Assembly: GCA_039000515.1 (NCBI GenBank)
Contig: JBCFYV010000100.1
Span: forward strand, 35,556,024 to 35,620,023
DNA from: Timema cristinae
Lineage: Eukaryota; Arthropoda; Insecta; Phasmatodea; Timematidae
Reading direction: 5' to 3'
DNA: 64,000 nt
Below are positions 59,003-64,000 of the stretch, piece by piece. Below the pieces are notes generated by a model. The model was not told where the DNA came from and did no database searches. It saw only the letters and a program-made list of their open reading frames with translations. Position 1 is the first letter of the stretch, and every line of letters begins with the position of its first letter. The position numbers were made by a program, and so were the translations under genes.

Positions 59003-59384
59003 CTGTTCCGGATATACGCATATATGGTCATTATTCTAATGGGGTAGGTAGGAGGAAAGATTCATTTTGGAGGTAGTCCACCCTCATTTGCGTTAGTGAA
59101 AGTGGGAAAACAATTATCCTAAACCACCTTCAATTGACTCGACCGGGATTTGAACCCCGATCTCTCCAGGCCTGTCTAGCACGAGAGTGTATCCTTAGAA
59201 CCTTCGGTCACTGAAGTGGGTCGAAAGATAATTATTCTTGTTTTTAATTAATATATATTTCAAATGTTAAGTACTCACTGGAATATGAGAATAAGGGATG
59301 TGGGTAGGTAAAGTTGAGCGTCTTGAACCACAGGCAGAGTGTGAAGTCCTGAAGTTGAGGCAACTGTACGTCGTACTTGAGGAA
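53070..59384 (-). CDS. Pentraxin-domain protein gene, 3' part (three exons)
   Basis: Pentraxins are secreted pattern-recognition lectins with a jelly-roll fold, often calcium dependent and cyclic oligomers. Three minus-strand segments join with GT-AG introns in compatible phases (0 entry; 1-base carry-over; 0) to give about 219 residues. Exon a has the FTLCLWFK strand and FSYS, exon b has the second conserved cysteine in WYQVCQAW followed by GKWGLHVNG, and exon c has the VVVGQE turn and GEVFGFNLV strand. The two cysteines match the conserved pentraxin disulfide. The classic HxCxS/TWxS signature is altered (Y for H, A for S/T), and residues after GQE differ from the vertebrate calcium site, so calcium binding is uncertain. 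A tail of about 75 residues with two more cysteines ends in VCGDF. The start, signal peptide and N-terminal exons are not visible. The exons are visibly GC-rich against AT-rich introns. Splicing is inferred from sites and phase, not from transcripts. Confidence 0.85.
53681..53933 (-). mobile_element. SINE B, full length, in a pentraxin intron
   Basis: 15-bp duplication TTTTAAGGCGTGTAA (53666-53680, 53934-53948). It is in the same orientation as the host gene. Confidence 0.94.
54408..55376 (-). repeat. 47-bp intronic minisatellite, alternating unit types
   Basis: About 14 units of 47 bp, split by a SINE A at 54518-54808. Two variants, GATTGTCCATCGTG and GACAGTCCCTCGTG, mostly alternate, giving a 94-bp higher-order dimer. 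The last unit (GGCCCTCCACCACG) runs to within about 20 bases of the exon b donor, so the array seems to have grown from the start of the intron. Confidence 0.9.
54518..54808 (-). mobile_element. SINE A, inserted in the 47-bp minisatellite
   Basis: Duplication TCTTTTGTGTT (54507-54517, 54809-54819). The insertion postdates the array. Confidence 0.93.
55377..55588 (-). CDS. Pentraxin exon b (middle exon)
   Basis: The acceptor is TTTCCAG and the donor CAG|GTAGCG. Two bases complete a lysine codon with exon a, then 70 codons follow. It carries [17 protein letters not shown], with the second disulfide cysteine, and [12 protein letters not shown], the strand and turn that in pentraxins reads W-x-DG. 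The exon leaves in phase 0. The intron downstream becomes a 47-bp minisatellite within about 20 bases of the donor. Confidence 0.85.
55808..55957 (+). mobile_element. SINE A, 5'-truncated
   Basis: Begins AAATGCCAGGCCTCCACC. Flanked by ATTATTGTGTTGGG and ATTATTGTGTTAGG (one mismatch). Confidence 0.9.
55993..56746 (+). repeat. 44-bp intronic minisatellite, about 17 copies
   Basis: The unit contains GAATTGTAAACAG, GGATCGGGCAT and GACTCAATTAGAAG. CAGATGG and CAGCTGG units often alternate, as do CATCGTT and CATTGTT, pointing to dimer-based amplification. The first and last units are decayed. Confidence 0.92.
56967..57015. repeat. Short inverted repeat (20-bp arms)
   Basis: Arms 56967-56986 and 56996-57015 pair with one G:T mismatch around a 9-base loop. 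The core is AAGGTGATCAACAAGA against TCTTGTTGATCGCCTT. It lies inside the pentraxin intron; no function is evident. Confidence 0.75.
57430..58200 (-). mobile_element. Helentron-like array in a pentraxin intron
   Basis: TGTCAAACAATCCCCAG (about 57777), TGTCAAACACTCCCAAG (about 57931) and TGTCAAACACTCCCAAAA (about 58067) mark units of 136-155 bp. A poly-C run interrupts it at about 57725. Confidence 0.52.
58669..59222 (-). mobile_element. SINE B split by a SINE A
   Basis: Tail piece ATCACCGCGTCTTACTACCT, then after the insertion CTCATTTGCGTTAGTGAAAG, CCGGGATTTGAACCCCGATC and GGTCACTGAAGTGGGTC. Confidence 0.78.
58694..58999 (+). mobile_element. SINE A, full length, nested in SINE B
   Basis: GGTGACCTGGTGGTCTTGGG head, complete body, (AAT)n. 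Duplication TACCTGTT on both sides. Confidence 0.9.
59279..59384 (-). CDS. Pentraxin exon a (first visible exon)
   Basis: The acceptor TTTCAG lies just upstream and the donor GTGAGTAC just downstream (genomic 59278-59271). The exon is 106 bp: 35 codons plus one base. It opens with [20 protein letters not shown] and ends PHPLFSYS, the N-terminal beta strands and first disulfide cysteine of the pentraxin fold. It enters in phase 0, so at least one more upstream exon is expected. A corrupted ghost of this exon is visible near 60855-60900. Confidence 0.82.
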
Positions 59385-59518
59385 CTGAAACAACAGGACA
59401 TTGAGGACATTGAGGACACAGGCTCAGTGCAATGTTTCAGAGAAAGGGCCTTTATACAAAATACAAACATGTTCGGCCAAGATAAAGGTCATTCGACAAT
59501 TTAAAAAAATGTATTGCA

Positions 59519-59932
59519 CAGTTTTAACAAGTGTATTATTATAATTTATAACCTATAAATACTGATTCACTGATTTAAAATTATTAAAGTTCGTGAGTTA
59601 AAAGACATCAAACTTGCTATTTTATGCTTTTTGTATGCCATTGTTAAGCTAAAGTATGTATGGAGCTGGAATTTTGTTTAGTTAAATATACATATAAGGT
59701 GTGCATAATGAGATATTTATAATGGTAATATAAATATTTCACTATGTACACCTTATATGAATGTCTAGTTATATTAAATTTCAGCTCCATTCATTAATTA
59801 TTTTATTCTAACAATGGCGCGAAAAAAAGCATAAAATATCAAGTTTGATTACTCGTGAACTTTAATGATTTGAAATCATAGAATCAGTATTTATAGGTTA
59901 TAATAAAAAAGTATTCAGTAAAATTTTAACTG
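59519..59932. mobile_element. Fold-back element of about 410 bp
   Basis: Two arms of about 190 bp pair around 59725. ATAACCTATAAATACTGATT near 59548 is matched by its reverse complement near 59885, and ATATAAGGTGTGCATA is matched near the centre by TATGTACACCTTATAT. The ends read CAGTT and AACTG. There is no coding capacity. It lies just upstream of pentraxin exon a in gene orientation. Confidence 0.8.
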
Positions 59933-60127
59933 TATAATGACCTTAATAACAGTTCGCTATATCATTAGTGTGATTTTTTTAGGTATCTTTTAACTGTCTG
60001 CGTATTAGCGCCGTTGACGTGTCTTTTAGTAACTTATCCTAATTTAATTGCACTCTAATCGGTAGACACGCGGGACAAGGCGTCAAACTCGTCCGGTGAC
60101 TCTCAAGTCGGGATTCGAATATTGTCC

Positions 60128-60330
60128 AAACTTCTTCGATGGCCACATGATCTACTCTCGCAGTACACTAGACTGCCGATGACGGGGAGATGGAGGTTCG
60201 AATATCGGTCGGGTGTACTGAGGGTGATTTTTCCGAAATGGTTTTCCACCCTCCACGCAAATGCGGGTTCATTTTATCTAAATATAACCTTCCTAATTCA
60301 TAAAACCACTAGTGTAATTAATACCTAAGC
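60128..60330 (+). mobile_element. SINE B, tail replaced by a SINE A
   Basis: CTTCTTCGATGGCCACATGA head, GGAGGTTCGAATATCGGTCG B box, CTCCACGCAAATGCGGGTTC body. It stops before the shared tail, where the 60331 SINE A begins. Confidence 0.75.
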
Positions 60331-60590
60331 GGTGACCTGGCGGTCTAGGGGTAAGGTGTCGGACTCCTGTGCTGGGGTCCGAGGTTCAATCCTCGGTCCC
60401 GGCACAGATTTTTTTAATCACCAAACCCTTCCTTCACCTCTGACAAGACGTGTATTAATCACAACTTGTGAATGTGTGGAATGCCAGGCCTCCACCGTGG
60501 TTCGGATCCATTAAACTCAGCAATCACCCTACCATTACACTACGAACCTACTATACCCCATGGTAAGTGCGTAATAACTAACGAATAATA
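60331..60590 (+). mobile_element. SINE A, decaying into blended sequence
   Basis: Normal to about 60505 (GTGGTTCGGATCC). After that the tail is scrambled (TATACCCCATGGTAAGTGCG), marking the start of the blended region. Confidence 0.75.
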
Positions 60591-61950
60591 ATAATATCTG
60601 CGGGAATACGCATATGCTTATTTAATGGGTGTAGAGAAGTTATTTTGGAGTGATCACCTCTTTGCATTAGTGAAATTGGCAATCTAAGCTGACCGTTAAT
60701 TGTCACGTGGATTGTACCCCTTCCTCCACAGTCGTTAGCACGATGTATCCTGACCTTCGGTCACTGGTGGTCGTAATACTTGTTTCAAAATAATTTACAA
60801 ATATAATAATTTATAGTACTCTGTGAATAAGATGTGTTATTGATACGTTGATCTTGAGCAGGTGTGAAGTCTGAAGTTGGGCATCTGTAGTTTTAAACGA
60901 AAGATAGGACATTGTAGTAGGCATATATAGTATGAATTTGATTAAGGAAATGGTTTAACAATAAATAAAACATTTCGGAATCTCCGATGTGCATTCAAAA
61001 TTTAAACAAAGAAATTCAGGTTTAAAAAATGGAATGGTTAAGATTCTACATAAATTTTCGATTTAAGAAAATTTTGATAAATCGGGAAAAGACTCAAACC
61101 AGTTGTTCTTTTATGCATTTTAATAAAAAGATATCTGAAATTTGTTTAGGTAAATTAATTAACGAATCAAAGAAATATATTCTAATGTAAATAAAGTATT
61201 TCATATACCTTATAGAAAGTTGTAACAAGTGTCAGTGATAATTTAAGACATGTTTACTCTAAGAATGGAAAGAGCATAAATATCAGAGTGTTACTCGTAC
61301 CTGATTAAGAATTAAAAGAATGTATTTAAGGTTATATAAAAAAGTTGTAAAATTTTATGTATAATGACTTAATAACGTCGAAAAATCTATTATGTGATTA
61401 AAATATTTTAAGCATAATAGGTATGGATTAGCGAACGTTAGACGTTTCATCTTGTAAATATACGAATTTGAATGATATATTCGGTAAACGGCGTACAATA
61501 GGAAACTCTCTGGTGTCTTCAAGCCCCAACACTATGCCAACACTTTTACAGAGATCTATCAAGTCCCTACCACTCAACATCCGAACGGAAGAAGATGAGG
61601 TAGAAATTGGCGATCCGGTGAGAGGGGAATTATTACTGTTTCACTCCAACAAATGCGAGTTCCATTTATCTAATGAAATTTAGTTCATAAAACGACTAGT
61701 GTAATTAGTACTAAGGTGCCGGGGTTAGGTAAGGTTGGCTCGTTGGGTCGGGTATCCTCGGTCCGGCACGATTTTACACCAACCTTCTCACGTGTTAAAG
61801 TCGGTATTATCATTGTGAAGTGTGGAATTGCGGTCGTGGTTCGGTCCAGGTTAATGTAGGTTGCTTGTTCAGTTCACAGGTAATCAGTTAGGTAAGTGGT
61901 TATACACCAACGTTTCATCTAGTTAATTGCATGAGTTGAATTGATGCTAC
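60500..61950. other. Blended (chimeric-consensus) sequence
   Basis: This stretch interleaves two unrelated parents, one at 58.9-60.4 kb and one at 62.1-63.1 kb. At about 60975 it reads TTCGGAATCTCCGATGTGCA, against TTCGGCCAAGATAAAGGTCA in the left parent and TGGAATCTCCGGCTTGTTAC in the right. At about 61293 it reads TTACTCGTACCTGATTAAGA, against TTACTCGTGAACTTTAATGA and TACCGTTACCTGATTAAGAA. The mixture is base by base, so recombination does not explain it. The 71-residue frame at 61468-61683 is therefore not a gene. Confidence 0.8.
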
Positions 61951-62301
61951 AGGTTAGCCATTATTTTGTTTTCCGTGATTTCTTCCTTCGAATGTATATC
62001 AATTTGGCATGCTGGGTGCGTTGTTGTAGTTTGGTGCTTCTTCCTCAACACAGTGTAAAGGTAGTCTGAGTCTCGTGTTCCTAATAAGCTCAAAAAATTG
62101 ACTAAATAAACACTCATATTTTTAAGTACTCTTGTAGAATAATATGTGTTATTGATCACGTTAAGATTTGGTGTGTATCTGTATTGTTGGTTGCGTGTTT
62201 TGTATTTTTACCGTAAGGTTGTGGAATATAGTTGTACGTGCATATTAATATATTTATTTGAATAATAGTGTATTGTTAACAATTAAGATATAACAAACAT
62301 T

Positions 62302-62682
62302 ATGGAATCTCCGGCTTGTTACAAACAATTACATTCCAAGAGGAAAATATTAGGTAGTAAAGAAATGGCAATGGTGTTAAGAGTCTACAAATATTTTCGT
62401 TAAGACGGAACTTGTTGAGTAACTCAAGCGGCAATGCAGACTGCAGAAGCTACAGGTGTATCTTATAAGTTAGTAATCTCTATTAAACAAGAATTCAAAA
62501 CTAAGGGAAAGTTATTGACACCAATCAAAAGAAATAACTCTACTCAAATGAAGCGTTTGGATAAATATGGGCTTATAGAAAAACTGCATGACAGTGTCGT
62601 GATAAATTTGAAGGACAGCTCCTCTAGCTCTGAAGATGATGATAGTGATGCTGATCTAGGAGTGGTACCGTTACCTGATTAA
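62302..62682 (+). pseudogene. Helix-turn-helix transposase-like relic, copy 1
   Basis: One frame from ATG 62302 reads MESPACYKQLHSKR onward, hits TAA and TGA around 62400-62420, and continues in the same frame as VTQAAMQTAEATGVSYKL and on to a stop at 62682. TAEATGVSYKLVISIKQEF resembles the N-terminal helix-turn-helix of IS630/Tc1-mariner-type transposases common in insects. The C-terminus is Ser/Asp/Glu-rich and ends DLGVVPLPD. No DDE catalytic domain follows. The two in-frame stops also occur in copy 2, so they predate the duplication. The family assignment is inferred. Confidence 0.5.
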
Positions 62683-63065
62683 GAACAAGTAAGAATGTAA
62701 TTTATAGCATTTATTATAAAATGCACGTTGTAATATATTTGTTTGTATATTAATTATGACGAAAAAAGCTTTATACATAAAATATTTTAAGCATAATTAC
62801 GGAGGGAATAGAGAAACGTTAATAAACTTCAATCTTGAAAAAATTACGATTGTGGAAAGAGTTAATGTTTCTAGAAAAGGCTGTACACCGATAGGAAATG
62901 CTTTGCCTGTCAATTGAGCCCCCCAACCACCCCATGCCACATTGTTTACAATGAGGGATTTCAAAGTAAACCCTCCCCCCTCACATTCCAACAACAGAAA
63001 GCTAGAAAATTTGGCAACCGGTAACAGAGAGAGAGCGAAGATAAATCTTTTCTCCATAAGACATG

Positions 63066-63321
63066 CAGTTCCCTCAGCTATGAAATTAGGTGTAGGTTAG
63101 GTTAGGTTAGGCTAGGTTAGGTTAGGTTAAGTTAGGTTAGGTTGAGTTGGGTCGGGTCGGGTCGGGTCGGGTCGGGTCAGGTCGGGTTAAGTCGGGATGG
63201 GTTGAGTTGGGTTGGGTTGGGTGGGTTGGGTTAGGTTAGGTTAGGTTGGGTTGGGTCGGGTTCAGGTTAGGTTAGGTTAGGTTAGGTTAGGTTACACCTA
63301 ATTTCATTGCTGAGGGAACTG
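63066..63321. mobile_element. MITE with TTAGG-like core and 29-bp TIRs
   Basis: The terminal inverted repeats start CAGTTCCCTCAGC and continue ATGAAATTAGGTGTA; 28 of 29 positions match between ends. Both flanks carry CATG (63062-63065, 63322-63325), either a duplication or an extension of the palindrome. The core 63095-63293 is GGTTA, then GGGTC, then GGGTT, then GGTTA repeats. It resembles telomeric DNA but sits between TIRs. Confidence 0.8.
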
Positions 63322-63344
63322 CATGCTTACTATTGAGCAACAGC

Positions 63345-64000
63345 GTTGTCATTATTTTGTTTTCCGTGATCTGTCTTCCTTCGAATGTATATCAATTTGG
63401 CAATGCTGGGCTGACGTTGTTGTCAGTACTTGGTGCTTCTTCCTCCAACACAGTCGTAAAGTTACAGTAGTCTGAGTCTCGTGTTCCTAATAGCTAGCTC
63501 AAAAACATTGACTAAATAAACACTCATATTTTATAAGTACTCTGTGTAGAATAATATGTGTTATTGATCACGTTAAGATTTGGTGTGTATCTGTATGTGT
63601 TGGTTGCGTGTTTTGTATTTTTACCGTAAGGTTGTGGAACTATAGTTATACGTGCATATTAATATATTTATTTGAATAATAGTGTATTGTTAACAATTAA
63701 GATATAACAAACATTATGGAATCTCCGGCTTGTTACAAACAATTACATTCCAAGAGGAAAATATTAGGTAGTAAAGAAATGGCAATGGTGTTAAGAGTCT
63801 ACAACTATTGTCGTTAAGACGGAACTTGTTGAGTAACTCAAGCGGCAATGCAGACTGCAGAAGCTACAGGTGTATCTTATAAGTTAGTAATCTCTATTAA
63901 ACAAGAATTCAAAACTAAGGGAAAGTTATTGACACCAATCAAAAGAAATAACTCTACTCAAATGAAGCGTTTGGATAAATATGGGCTTATAGAAAAACTG
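63345..64000 (+). repeat. Tandem unit of about 1.4 kb, copy 2 (cut by window end)
   Basis: It starts with TCATTATTTTGTTTTCCGTG and follows copy 1 to the last base of the window. Its 5' 150 bases look more complete than those of copy 1. Confidence 0.88.
63716..64000 (+). pseudogene. Helix-turn-helix transposase-like relic, copy 2, truncated by window end
   Basis: Same frame and same TAA and TGA as copy 1, with two substitutions near VYNYCR. The uninterrupted part starts at ATG 63848 and runs off the window. Confidence 0.5.

Larger units (their letters stand above)
55589..59278 (-). other. Pentraxin intron between exons a and b
   Basis: About 3.7 kb. In plus-strand order it contains a truncated SINE A (55808-55957), a 44-bp minisatellite, a short hairpin (56967-57015), a Helentron-like array (57430-58200), and a SINE B split by a SINE A (58669-59222). 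Confidence 0.75.
61950..63344 (+). repeat. Tandem unit of about 1.4 kb, copy 1
   Basis: The sequence from about 61953 (CATTATTTTGTTTTCCGTGA) to 62610 recurs from about 63348 to the window end. The conserved ATG at 62302 recurs at 63716, a spacing of 1414. Copy 1 lacks many single bases present in copy 2 over its first 150 bases, then the two become nearly identical. It contains the transposase-like relic and the TTAGG-core MITE. Confidence 0.88.

Noticed and set aside
60332..60514. 60-residue plus frame over the SINE A at 60.3 kb
   Set aside because: It is the translation of the SINE head and body; the same frame appears in other copies, for example on the minus strand at 54622-54807.
61468..61683. 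71-residue plus frame
   Set aside because: It lies entirely within the blended sequence, so it has no biological standing.
63095..63300. Interstitial telomere (TTAGG)n
   Set aside because: It is enclosed by TIRs and drifts through GGGTC and GGGTT variants; better explained as the core of a MITE.

Overview
This is a eukaryotic, AT-rich, repeat-dominated window, most likely from an arthropod and probably an insect with a large SINE-rich genome. The clues are TTAGG-type short repeats, many tRNA-derived SINEs, hAT, pogo/Tc1 and fold-back elements, RTE-like LINE 3' ends, and one spliced gene with canonical GT-AG introns. No taxon is claimed beyond that.

Only one host gene can be supported. It is the 3' end of a pentraxin-domain gene on the minus strand, in three exons (59279-59384, 55377-55588, 53070-53411) that join in phase into about 219 residues and are followed by a poly(A) signal at 52991-52996. 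Each of its two visible introns carries a minisatellite: a 47-bp unit array running almost up to a splice donor, and a 44-bp unit array. The 5' part of the gene would lie beyond 59.4 kb, where the sequence is not trustworthy.

Most of 0.2-53 kb is layered mobile DNA. Two abundant tRNA-derived SINE families (here A, about 285-300 bp, and B, about 250 bp) have different heads and bodies but share a 3' tail of about 40 bp containing a CCCGAACGGG stem. Many copies have clear target-site duplications. At least five other tRNA-derived families (C to F and a Ser/Leu-like one) occur once to three times. DNA elements include an 860-bp hAT with an exact 8-bp duplication (21252-22111), a 471-bp pogo-like element (35145-35615), a second hAT-like element (27197-28663), several small TIR or fold-back MITEs, and Helentron-like arrays of about 145-bp units ending in a conserved hairpin. 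Tandem arrays include 35 nearly identical 45-bp units at 7973-9543, a degenerate array near 24 bp at 5998-6372, and an array grown from a SINE tail at 44795-45045.

The right end is anomalous. A unit of about 1.4 kb is repeated in tandem (61.95-63.34 kb, then 63.34 kb to the window end). It holds a broken helix-turn-helix transposase-like reading frame and a MITE filled with TTAGG-like repeats. The stretch 60.5-61.95 kb reads like a base-by-base average of the unique sequence at 58.9-60.4 kb and the repeat unit at 62.1-63.1 kb. That is best explained as a consensus or assembly artefact, and genes near it should be read with caution. No prokaryotic operons, CRISPR arrays or rRNA genes are seen.
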